A DNA stretch of 64,000 nt from [Flexibacter] sp. ATCC 35103 (GTDB taxonomy: Bacteria; Bacteroidota; Bacteroidia; Flavobacteriales; Flavobacteriaceae), in contig NZ_MTQF01000004.1 in NCBI RefSeq assembly GCF_001975985.1, positions 497,621-561,620 of the forward strand, written 5' to 3'. The position numbers and the translations under genes were made by a program. Shown here piece by piece: positions 9,087 through 17,770 of this stretch. How positions within the stretch are numbered: the first letter of the stretch is position 1; every line of letters begins with the position of its first letter. Under the pieces are notes generated by a model. The model ran no database searches. It had not been told where the DNA came from and worked only from the letters and a program-made list of their open reading frames with translations.

Positions 9087-10541
9087 TTATGCTAATCCGC
9101 GTGTCAACCAGCCTCTTTTGTTGGCAGTAACGATGGCATAAGGTGTAATCCAGAATAAGCTAAAGGTGTAAAAAACACTGTATGAATATGCCCAAAGCGA
9201 ATCAGACAAATTATATCTTTTAGCGTAAAATAAAACCGGAAAACTGGATACGATTAAGATTCCTAAAAGTGTTGAACTTAAAAACAATAACGGATGCATG
9301 ATGATAAAAAAGAACATAAAAAGCATGAACGGATACGCCATAACAATTTTTGTAGCCTGGTTTAACCATAAAAGTCGGGCACCAAATTTAGATTCTTTTC
9401 TAAAATCTGTAAAAACATATTTCGCCATTGCAATGTTTTCACGTACGTTACTTCTACTCCATCTTATAAACATTTTGTACAATCCGGTATATTCTTCCGG
9501 AACGTTTGTCAATACATAAGCATTTCTTTGAAACAATACATGCTGACCTTGTTTCAGGATCATATTCGTCATCGCACGATCTTCGCCAATATCTGACGGT
9601 TGTCCCATAAAAGTCTGGTTAATCCATTCGTCAAGACAAGCAAAAACGGCTGTTTTACGATATGCTGCTGCTGCTCCCGGAGTACATAGAACTGAACCTA
9701 ATTTACTTTCTGCCGAACGCATGAATTCAAAACTCATTACAAAACTTACATTCAGCATTTTTGGCAAGATTGCTTTTTTACTGTTCAAAACATGAACGTT
9801 TCCTGCAACTGCTCCACATTTTTCGTCAACCACAAACGGACTCACTAAATTACGTAACGTATCTTTTTTGACGATCGAATCACTATCTACCGTTACAAAG
9901 ATTTCTCCTTTTCCTAATTCGAATCCACGGTATAAAGCGTGACGTTTTCCTGCGTTTGCCGGTTGTTGAAAAATCGTTAAACGATCTCCTAATTTTATTT
10001 TGGCCTGTTGCATCCAGTACCAGGTATCATCTTTACTTCCGTCATCTACTGCTAATATTTCTAATTTATGTGCCGGGAAATCACTCTCGGCCAAACTCAA
10101 TAAAGTATCCCAAACCAGTTTCCCTTCATTATACGCAGGAACTATTACGGTAACAGTTGGCAACATTTCATCAGAAACGGATTCGATTGGTTTGTATTTT
10201 ATATATAAATAGGCATTATACAGGAAAACTCCTGTCTGGAAGAAAAACAAAATTCCTGCAACTATCAAAAACGGTAATCCCCATGAAGAGTTCATTCTGT
10301 CTATCTGAAACTGATCAAAATCGTCCTGTAAATAATATACAGAATAAGCACCAACAAACATTAAGATAAAAGTACTTACAAGTACAAATAATCCAAACTT
10401 ACTTTTGGTTCGCTCGCTTACTTTTTTTGATGTTACATTGTCATTGCTAATACGAAAAATGGAACTGTTTAAGGCTTGTTCGTTACTAAGATCTGATTTC
10501 GACGTATAAAATTGTTCTGTTGTTAAGGTTTCACTTTTCAT
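9087..10541 (-). CDS. Processive family 2 glycosyltransferase, membrane-bound
   Basis: 484 residues: a cytoplasmic N-tail, two hydrophobic segments around residues 48-110, a GT2 catalytic domain, and about three C-terminal membrane segments. Catalytic-site motifs are present in order: VPAYNEGK, VDDGSKDDT, the DxD-type VDSDS, GEDRAMTN, and RWSRSN in place of the QxxRW motif. This layout is that of hyaluronan/NodC/poly-N-acetylglucosamine synthases, which extend and export a polysaccharide using UDP-sugars. No export or modification genes are adjacent, so the product is unknown. Confidence 0.85.
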   Translation of the reverse strand: MKSETLTTEQFYTSKSDLSNEQALNSSIFRISNDNVTSKKVSERTKSKFGLFVLVSTFILMFVGAYSVYYLQDDFDQFQIDRMNSSWGLPFLIVAGILFFFQTGVFLYNAYLYIKYKPIESVSDEMLPTVTVIVPAYNEGKLVWDTLLSLAESDFPAHKLEILAVDDGSKDDTWYWMQQAKIKLGDRLTIFQQPANAGKRHALYRGFELGKGEIFVTVDSDSIVKKDTLRNLVSPFVVDEKCGAVAGNVHVLNSKKAILPKMLNVSFVMSFEFMRSAESKLGSVLCTPGAAAAYRKTAVFACLDEWINQTFMGQPSDIGEDRAMTNMILKQGQHVLFQRNAYVLTNVPEEYTGLYKMFIRWSRSNVRENIAMAKYVFTDFRKESKFGARLLWLNQATKIVMAYPFMLFMFFFIIMHPLLFLSSTLLGILIVSSFPVLFYAKRYNLSDSLWAYSYSVFYTFSLFWITPYAIVTANKRGWLTRGLA

Positions 10542-11116
10542 ATGACACTACTTTTGATTGCTTTGTATGGCTTTTATTTAATTTGTTTCCCTCCCGATGC
10601 GTAATTTTCATTTATCTAAAAGGAATTTACATTATCCCATTTTGCAAGCGTTGTGCCATTATCAGTTTTTACTGGTTTTGAGTTGTTTAGGTATTTTAAG
10701 TGTTTTTAATGTGTGTAATTATTATACGTTTTTAGGATACAGTATACAGTTTTTGTTGGGGTTTTGGGAGTTTTTGGGTTGAGATTTGTTGTCTTTGAGT
10801 ATGACGAAGTTTAGTAAAAACGGTTTTTGGAGTTTATTATTGTTATACTGAATAAAGTTGAAAAGATTTTGGGATTTTGGATTTCAGGATTGGAATTTCT
10901 TTTTATGTAGCTATTTCCCGCTGTCCTTTTCAATCTTTTATGCCGAACACTAGCACAAAAGGATTTCCACTTCCATCGGGAATAGGAAAAACTAAATTAT
11001 TATCAGTTAAATATGAATCTATTTACATGCTTTATGGTTTTCCTTCCTCTTCTTAATTAAATATTCGATACTTTAGCAATCCGATTATTTTTTGTAGTAA
11101 TTATATAAATCTTTTC
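10542..11116. other. Gene-free stretch before the restriction island
   Basis: 575 bases with no convincing gene. A 61-codon ORF at 10597-10782 is low-complexity and hydrophobic by chance. From about 10910 to 10985 the text (gctatttcccgctgtcc, then aaaggatttccacttcc) resembles a dispersed intergenic repeat that I recall from other flavobacteria. It may mark the left edge of the inserted restriction island. Confidence 0.4.
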
Positions 11117-14100
11117 ATGGCTTTCAACGAAGATTCTCGTGTTAAAATACCTACCATTTTGCATTTAATGCGATTAGGTTATTCCTATTTATCATTATCA
11201 AATCAAAAATGGGACGAATCAACTAATATCTTCACTGATATCTTTAATAAAAACGTTAAAAGATTAAATCCTGAGTTATCATCAGGTGATATCGATCGAA
11301 CTTATAGCGAAGTAGCTTTATGTTTGGAAAATGAAGATTTAGGAAAAGTTTTCTATGAAAAATTGGTAGATCAATCGAATGTAAGGTTAGTTGACTTTGA
11401 AAACTTCAATAATAACTCATTTCATGTAGTTACTGAGTTAACTTACAAAAAAGATGACGAAGAATTTAGACCTGACATTACTTTATTAATAAATGGTTTG
11501 CCTTTGGTTTTTATAGAAGTAAAAAAGCCAAACAATCAAGATGGTGTCATTGCTGAACATAAGCGTATACAAACTCGTTTTCAAAACAAAAAGTTTCGAC
11601 AATTTGTCAACATTACGCAGCTAATGGTTTTCTCAAATAATATGGAATATGATGATAGCTCACCTTTAGCTCTTGAAGGTGCTTTTTATGCTACTCCATC
11701 CTATTACAAACCTATCTTCAACTATTTTAGAGAAGAAGACAAATTTGATTTTGATAATTTATTTAAAAATATAGATGAAGAAAATGAAAACTTTGTACTA
11801 AAAGACACCAACTTATTAAGTATCAAAAACTCACCCGAATTCCTTACCAATAAACATTATAATACTCCAACGAATCGAATTTGCACTTCTATATTCCAAA
11901 GAGACCGTCTTGCTTTTGTATTGCAATTTGGAATAGCTTATGTAAAAGAAAGTTCCGGCTTACAAAAACACATTATGCGTTACCCTCAGTTGTTTGCTAC
12001 CAAAGCAATTGAACAAAAACTGGAAGAAGGAGGAAAAAAAGGTATCATTTGGCATACACAAGGAAGCGGAAAAACAGCTTTAACTTTTTATAATGTCAAG
12101 TATTTGACTCATTATTTTCAAAAGAAAAGTATTATTCCTAAATTCTATTTTATTGTTGATCGATTAGATTTATTGGTTCAGGCAGGAAAAGAATTTAAAA
12201 GTCGAGGATTAATTGTTCATAATATTAATTCCAGAGAAGAATTTTCCAGAGATATCAAATCTACTTCTGTAATTCATAATAATTTAGGTAAAGCCGAAAT
12301 TACAGTTGTAAACATTCAAAAATTTCAGGATGATCCTGATGTAATTAGAAATACAGATTACAACCTAAACATACAACGAGTGTATTTCTTAGATGAAGTA
12401 CATCGCAGTTATAACCCAAAAGGCAGCTTTTTAGCGAACTTAAATGAATCTGACAGTAATGCCATAAAAATTGGATTAACCGGAACACCTTTATTAGGAA
12501 CTGACTATAATTCTAAAGCATTATTTGGAAGTTACATTCATAAATATTATTACAATTCTTCTATTGCAGATGGTTATACTTTGAGATTGATTCGAGAAGA
12601 AATTGAAACCAATTATAAACTTACTTTAAAACAAGCACTGGAAGAAATTGAAATTCTAAAAGGCAATACAGATAAAAAAGTGGTGTATGCGCACCCGACA
12701 TTTGTAGAGCCAATGTTAGATTATATTGTTCAGGATTTCGAAAAAGCACGCATAGCATCAAATGACAATTCGATTGGAGGAATGGTTGTTTGTGATTCTT
12801 CAGAACAGGCAAAAATGTTATTCGAGATATTCGAATCTAAATATGCCACAGAAAAAACAGATTTGAACTTTTATCAAATGGTTGCTGAACCACGTGCAAG
12901 TTATGGTTCTCAAAAAAAGAACAAAAGTAAAGTTTCTACAGCCGCTATAATTCTACATGACGTTGGAACTAAAAAAGAAAGAGAGGCAAAAGTTGAGGAA
13001 TTTAAGGATGGCAAAATAGATTTTCTCTTCGTTTATAATATGTTACTTACTGGTTTTGATGCACCACGATTAAAGAAATTATATATCGGACGTGTCATTA
13101 AAGCTCATAATCTGTTACAAACCCTTACCAGGGTTAATAGAACCTACAAAGATTTCAGATACGGATACGTAGTTGATTTTGCTGATATTCAAAAAGAGTT
13201 TTACAAAACCAACCAGGATTACTTTAACGAGCTACAGTCAGAGCTAGGAGATGAAATGGAACATTACTCTAACATCTTCAAATCAGCAGCAGAAATTAAG
13301 GAAGAAATCAATGAGATCAAGGAAATTTTATTCCCGTTTGATACTTTAAATGCTGAGATCTTTTCGCAGCAAATTTCGCAAATTCAGGATCGAAGCGAAA
13401 TGCTGAAAATTAATAGAGTATTGAATAATGCAAAAAGCTTGTACAATCTTATTCGATTATCTGGAAATTATGAGTTATTAGAACGCCTTGATTTTCATAA
13501 ATTAACAATATTATCCCGTGAAGCTAACAATCACTTGGCTTTAATAAATACTAAGGAAGCACTAGAAAAAAATGTTGATACTACCAATTTATTGAATATA
13601 GCTTTAGAAGATGTCATTTTTGCATTTGTAAAGATTGGAGAGGAGGAAATGGTTTTGGCAGATACTTTGAAAACAACTTTACAAAAAACCCGTGAAATAC
13701 TCGGTGGTAATTTTGACCCCAAAGACCCTGTTTTTATATCTTTGCGAGAAGAATTGGAACGTTTATTTAAAAAGAAAAATTTAACTGAAGTTAACAAAGA
13801 AGAAATGGAAGACAACATTAAACAGTTGGAATACATTTATGGTAAAGCCAAAGAATTAGAAAGAAAAAACCAATTACTTAGAGCCAAATATGATAATGAT
13901 GAGAAATACGCTCGTTTGCATAAAAGATTGATGGAAAAAGATCCGTTAACCGATAGTGAAAACAAACTTTTTGATGCTTTAAAAGGATTAAAAAAAGAAA
14001 TTGATGATCAGCTTTTACAAAATTCAAAAGTGTTAGAAAACGAGAATTATGTTGAGAAAATGATCATGCGATTTGTAATTAATCAATTTAAGAATAAAAA

Positions 14101-14191
14101 CGAAATTCCTTTAAATCCTGAAACTTCCAAGCGCATTAACAGTCTAGTGGTAAAAGAATATATGAATGAGTTTTATGGACGAACAGCTTAA
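11117..14191 (+). CDS. hsdR: Type I restriction enzyme, R subunit
   Basis: 1024 residues, the usual HsdR length. An N-terminal PD-(D/E)xK nuclease is seen in RPDITLL and FIEVKKPN (about residues 115-135). A superfamily 2 translocase follows, with Walker A in HTQGSGKTAL near 315, the DEAD-like LDEVHRSYNP near 425, the motif III-like GLTGTPLLG, and motif VI in TLTRVNRT. The C-terminal 250 residues are helical and should bind the methylase core. HsdR uses ATP to translocate DNA and cuts unmethylated DNA far from the recognition site. It is the first gene of the hsdR-hsdM-hsdS cluster. Confidence 0.95.
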   Translation: MAFNEDSRVKIPTILHLMRLGYSYLSLSNQKWDESTNIFTDIFNKNVKRLNPELSSGDIDRTYSEVALCLENEDLGKVFYEKLVDQSNVRLVDFENFNNNSFHVVTELTYKKDDEEFRPDITLLINGLPLVFIEVKKPNNQDGVIAEHKRIQTRFQNKKFRQFVNITQLMVFSNNMEYDDSSPLALEGAFYATPSYYKPIFNYFREEDKFDFDNLFKNIDEENENFVLKDTNLLSIKNSPEFLTNKHYNTPTNRICTSIFQRDRLAFVLQFGIAYVKESSGLQKHIMRYPQLFATKAIEQKLEEGGKKGIIWHTQGSGKTALTFYNVKYLTHYFQKKSIIPKFYFIVDRLDLLVQAGKEFKSRGLIVHNINSREEFSRDIKSTSVIHNNLGKAEITVVNIQKFQDDPDVIRNTDYNLNIQRVYFLDEVHRSYNPKGSFLANLNESDSNAIKIGLTGTPLLGTDYNSKALFGSYIHKYYYNSSIADGYTLRLIREEIETNYKLTLKQALEEIEILKGNTDKKVVYAHPTFVEPMLDYIVQDFEKARIASNDNSIGGMVVCDSSEQAKMLFEIFESKYATEKTDLNFYQMVAEPRASYGSQKKNKSKVSTAAIILHDVGTKKEREAKVEEFKDGKIDFLFVYNMLLTGFDAPRLKKLYIGRVIKAHNLLQTLTRVNRTYKDFRYGYVVDFADIQKEFYKTNQDYFNELQSELGDEMEHYSNIFKSAAEIKEEINEIKEILFPFDTLNAEIFSQQISQIQDRSEMLKINRVLNNAKSLYNLIRLSGNYELLERLDFHKLTILSREANNHLALINTKEALEKNVDTTNLLNIALEDVIFAFVKIGEEEMVLADTLKTTLQKTREILGGNFDPKDPVFISLREELERLFKKKNLTEVNKEEMEDNIKQLEYIYGKAKELERKNQLLRAKYDNDEKYARLHKRLMEKDPLTDSENKLFDALKGLKKEIDDQLLQNSKVLENENYVEKMIMRFVINQFKNKNEIPLNPETSKRINSLVVKEYMNEFYGRTA

Positions 14192-14236
14192 TATGAACAA
14201 AAATTATTGTCGTACTCATGAAAAATTACTTATCAA

Positions 14237-14353
14237 ATGGCTTTAGACAAGTCTACAAAAGAATTTGAAAAATTTAAAGAAAGCAGAAAAACAATAGAGA
14301 TCGAACAAAGCCTGAAAGAAATTGAAGCAGATATTAAAAAATTGAAAAAATAA
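14237..14353 (+). CDS. 38-residue charged helical small protein between hsdR and hsdM
   Basis: An ATG at 14237 opens 38 codons ending in TAA at 14351-14353, 12 bases before the hsdM start. The product (MALDKSTKEFEKFKES...KKLKK) is almost wholly Lys/Glu with Ile/Leu at heptad-like positions, so it should form a single amphipathic or coiled-coil helix. The codon pattern is that of its neighbours and the spacing fits translation within the hsd transcript. I do not recognise it. It could be a small accessory of the R-M complex, or a chance ORF; conservation in other hsd loci would decide. Confidence 0.45.
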   Translation: MALDKSTKEFEKFKESRKTIEIEQSLKEIEADIKKLKK

Positions 14354-14365
14354 CATAAAAATACA

Positions 14366-15991
14366 ATGATTACCACAATACAGTTTGAAAAACAAACCAA
14401 AGCACTTATAGACGATCTTAAAAGTGTTTGTGCCAACTATGGTTTGGGAAATGATGGAAATGAGTTTAAGATTATCACCCAAGTATTTTTATATAAATTC
14501 CTTAACGATAAATTCGTTCATGAAGTAAAACAACTCGATGAAAAAATAGCAGCATCAGATAATTGGGAAGAAACTTTAAGAAGTTATTCAACAGCTGATT
14601 ATGAAATGTTGACGATGCAAATGAGCGAAAGTACCGCTAACATTCATCCAGATCAATTGATTTCAAGCTTATTTGAACGCCAAAACGAAAAAAAGTTTGC
14701 CGATATATTCGACAATACTTTACTAGATATTGCCAAAGAAAACAGTGCGATTTTTTCGGTTGTTACCGAAAGTGGAGAAAAAATAGTATTATTCGAAAAT
14801 ATAAGCAAATATGTCACTGACAAACGTGATGATTTTTGCAGAGCAATTATAAACAAACTAATCAATTTTAGTTTTGAGAATATCTTTCATGAAAAATTCG
14901 ATTTCTACGCTACTATTTTCGAATATTTAATAAGCGATTATAATACCAATAGCGGAGGAAAATATGCCGAATATTTCACACCTCATGCTGTTGCTAAAAT
15001 CATGGCGCGTTGTTTAGTAAATGAAACCGTAAGTAATGTAACCTGTTATGACCCGAGTGCGGGATCAGGAACGCTTTTGATGAATTTAGCACACCAGATT
15101 GGTGAAGAAAAATGTACGGTTTACTCTCAGGATATCTCCCAAAAATCATCTAATTTATTGCGTTTGAATTTAATTTTGAACGATTTGGTGCATTCGATTC
15201 CTAATATTGTAAAAGGAAATACTATTCTCGAACCGTATCATAAAGAACAAAACGGACGCTTGAAACAATTTGATTATATTGTTTCAAATCCTCCATTTAA
15301 ATTAGATTTCTCTGATTATGTAAATGATTTAAATACAAAAGAAAACCACGAACGCTTTTTTGCAGGAATGCCTAATATTCCGAAAGCCAAAAAAGACAGT
15401 ATGGCCATTTATCCTTTATTTGTACAGCACATTATGTATTCGCTTACCGCAAAAGGAAAAGCCGCAATTGTGGTACCAACAGGATTTATCACAGCACAAA
15501 GTGGCATCGAACGCAAAATACGCGAGCAAATGGTCGAACGTAAAATGTTGCGAGGTGTGGTTAGTATGCCCTCAAACATTTTTGCCACAACAGGAACCAA
15601 CGTTTCTATTTTGTTTCTGGATAGAGAAAATACCAAAGGCGATATTGTTTTAATGGATGCTTCTAAACTGGGAACAACGGTAAAAGAAGGTAAAAACCAA
15701 AAAACACTTTTATCGCATCAGGAAGAAGATTATATCATTGATACTTTTAATAAACACGAAGCCAAAGAAGATTTCTCGGTAGTAGTTTCGTATGAAGATA
15801 TAAAAGCTAAAAATTATTCATTAAGCGCCGGACAATATTTTGAAGTAAAAATTGAATATACTGATATTACACCTGAAGAGTTTGCAACTAAAATAAAAAC
15901 TTTTGAAACTAATTTAAGTGAACTTTTTAGTAAAAGTAAAACTTTGGAATTAGAAATTCAGAATAATTTGAAAGGATTGAAATATGAGTAA
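14366..15991 (+). CDS. hsdM: Type I DNA methyltransferase, M subunit
   Basis: 541 residues. The N-terminal HsdM helical domain is followed by an N6-adenine methyltransferase domain, with the AdoMet-binding motif DPSAGSGTLL near residue 228 and the catalytic motif IV NPPF near 308. The gamma-type order (AdoMet site before NPPF) is as expected. GGKYAEYFTPHAVAKIMARC just before motif I is a hallmark of HsdM. With HsdS it methylates an adenine in each half of a bipartite site. Its last 8 bases overlap hsdS, indicating translational coupling. Confidence 0.95.
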   Translation: MITTIQFEKQTKALIDDLKSVCANYGLGNDGNEFKIITQVFLYKFLNDKFVHEVKQLDEKIAASDNWEETLRSYSTADYEMLTMQMSESTANIHPDQLISSLFERQNEKKFADIFDNTLLDIAKENSAIFSVVTESGEKIVLFENISKYVTDKRDDFCRAIINKLINFSFENIFHEKFDFYATIFEYLISDYNTNSGGKYAEYFTPHAVAKIMARCLVNETVSNVTCYDPSAGSGTLLMNLAHQIGEEKCTVYSQDISQKSSNLLRLNLILNDLVHSIPNIVKGNTILEPYHKEQNGRLKQFDYIVSNPPFKLDFSDYVNDLNTKENHERFFAGMPNIPKAKKDSMAIYPLFVQHIMYSLTAKGKAAIVVPTGFITAQSGIERKIREQMVERKMLRGVVSMPSNIFATTGTNVSILFLDRENTKGDIVLMDASKLGTTVKEGKNQKTLLSHQEEDYIIDTFNKHEAKEDFSVVVSYEDIKAKNYSLSAGQYFEVKIEYTDITPEEFATKIKTFETNLSELFSKSKTLELEIQNNLKGLKYE

Positions 15992-17219
15992 ACTAAAAAC
16001 ATATAAATTCAGTGATTTATATGAAATGAGTTCTGGTATTTCATCAAAACCTGAACAAGCTGGACATGGATCACAATTTGTTTCTTTCAAAACAGTTTTC
16101 AATAACTTTTTTTTACCCGATGCTCTATCGGAGTATATGGACATCTCTGAAAAAGAAAAAGAGATCTATTCGATAAAAAAAGGAGATATTTTTCTAACTA
16201 GAACTAGTGAAACATTAGATGAATTAGGAATGAGTTGTGTTGCTGTAAAAGATTATCCAGCATCATCTTTTAGCGGTTTTTTAAAAAGATTACGACCTAC
16301 TCAAGATGACATAACTTACGATAAATTTATGGCATTTTATTTAAGAAGTGATTTGTTTAGAAAAACAATGACAAATAACTCTATAATGACTTTGAGAGCT
16401 AGTTTAAATGAACAAATTTTTTCATATTTAGAATTAATTCTACCTGATTTTAAGGAACAAAAAAAAGCAGGAGATTTTCTTTATTCTCTTAATGCTAAAA
16501 TCGAACTCAACAATAAAATCAATACAGAGCTTGAAGCAATGGCAAAAACGCTTTATGATTATTGGTTTGTACAGTTTGACTTTCCAGATGCCAACGGAAA
16601 ACCTTATAAATCTTCTGGTGGAAAAATGGTTTGGGATGAGAAATTGAAGAGGGAGATTCCTGAAAAATGGGAAGTAAAAAGAATTGATCAATATGCAGTA
16701 GTTCAAAAAGGTGATTTAATAACAGCAAAAAAATCAAAAGAAGGTAATATAAAAGTTATTTCAGCTGGCATAAGTTATGCATATACTCATTCTGTTTCAA
16801 ATAGAGAGAAAAATACAATTACTATAAGTGGCTCAGGAGCAAATGCAGGTTATATTAATTTTTGGAGAGAACCGATTTTTGCATGTGACTGTATAACTGT
16901 AAGGGGGAAAAATGATACAATAACATTAATGATTCTATATCACTTAAAATTATTGCAAAATTATATTTTAAGTCAAGCCACCGGGTCTGCACAACCACAT
17001 GTATATCCAAGTGATATTAAAATATTGAATTACATAGTACCTTCGAACGATTTAATTAAACTATTTGGTAAAATGGTTATCCAGTCAAATGAGAAAATAG
17101 CAAATAATTTAAAAGAAAATCAAGAACTCGCTTCACTTCGAGATTGGTTGTTACCTATGTTAATGAATGGGCAAATTACAGTTAGCGAAATTCAGAAAGA
17201 AATTATAGAACCGAAATAA
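15984..17219 (+). CDS. hsdS: Type I restriction system specificity subunit
   Basis: 411 residues with the duplicated HsdS layout. Target recognition domain 1 covers about residues 1-150. The central conserved helix follows (KIELNNKINTELEAMAKTLY, then DYWFVQFDFP). The spacer REIPEKWEVKRI leads into domain 2 (about 235-360), and the distal helix ends RDWLLPMLMNGQI. Both helices look complete, so a bipartite recognition site is expected; it cannot be read from the protein. The gene overlaps hsdM by 8 bases. Codon use is AT-rich in the recognition domains, as is common for these fast-changing regions. Confidence 0.93.
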   Translation: MSKLKTYKFSDLYEMSSGISSKPEQAGHGSQFVSFKTVFNNFFLPDALSEYMDISEKEKEIYSIKKGDIFLTRTSETLDELGMSCVAVKDYPASSFSGFLKRLRPTQDDITYDKFMAFYLRSDLFRKTMTNNSIMTLRASLNEQIFSYLELILPDFKEQKKAGDFLYSLNAKIELNNKINTELEAMAKTLYDYWFVQFDFPDANGKPYKSSGGKMVWDEKLKREIPEKWEVKRIDQYAVVQKGDLITAKKSKEGNIKVISAGISYAYTHSVSNREKNTITISGSGANAGYINFWREPIFACDCITVRGKNDTITLMILYHLKLLQNYILSQATGSAQPHVYPSDIKILNYIVPSNDLIKLFGKMVIQSNEKIANNLKENQELASLRDWLLPMLMNGQITVSEIQKEIIEPK

Positions 17220-17275
17220 ATTATTTTATAAACTTTACTTAACATAGTAAGTAAATTATAATTATTGAAAAAGAT

Positions 17276-17766
17276 ATGGAAAAGTTAGAATTCAAAGGTG
17301 TTGAATGCCTTAAAATCAATATAGCCAAAATCCTGAAATTTATAAAGATGAAATTGACAAAGTGCCAGTTATACCAGGAGATTGTCTACGCAATAGTTAT
17401 AAAATTGCAGAAAATATAACTGATATTACCATTGCCGAGGGATTTCTTATAACCTATTTTGAAGACGAAAGCGATATTGAAAGTGTAGGTCATGTTTGGA
17501 ATGAATATAAAGGTGCCTATTTCGATAAAAGTATTGAGTTAATACAACACAATAGAAATATCAAAGAAAATAAGTATTTTTTAAGAAAAACATACGATGT
17601 TAGTGAGGCCTCAATAAAAAAAGGTTATTTTCCTACAACAAATATGTATGATTTACATCCAAAAGAAGACCCAACAAAATTTGAAATTTTTTTTTAAACA
17701 GACGTAAAAAAATTAGAAAAAGAATTAAAAGATTTTTTGAATAATAAAGAAGAAAAAGATATTTAA
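17276..17766 (+). pseudogene. Broken gene of unknown family between hsdS and mcrB
   Basis: A frame opens with ATG at 17276 (MEKLEFKGVECLK) but needs a one-base shift in the A-run at 17312-17315 to continue as NQYSQNPEIYKDEIDK. It then runs to an in-frame TAA at 17695-17697. After that stop the same frame continues with a well-formed tail, DVKKLEKELKDFLNNKEE, to TAA at 17764-17766. A CAA-to-TAA change would explain the stop. Repaired, it would be about 163 residues. Alternatively a GTG at 17362 starts a 111-residue protein. I do not recognise the family. It lies in the restriction island, so a decayed accessory defence gene is plausible. Confidence 0.6.
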
Positions 17767-17770
17767 ACTT

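Noticed and set aside
10597..10782. 61-codon ORF before the restriction island
   Set aside because: Low-complexity hydrophobic product in AT-rich intergenic DNA, with no promoter, partner or recognisable motif.
14233..14482. Minus-strand ORFs opposite the hsdR-hsdM junction
   Set aside because: They are antisense to the hsdM start and to the 38-codon ORF, and their Phe/Leu/Ile-rich products are what a Lys/Glu-rich coding strand gives in reverse.
17306..17317. Programmed -1 frameshift in the broken gene after hsdS
   Set aside because: Slipping back from CTT AAA gives CCT TAA, which re-pairs poorly and meets a stop at once. A second lesion downstream also points to decay.
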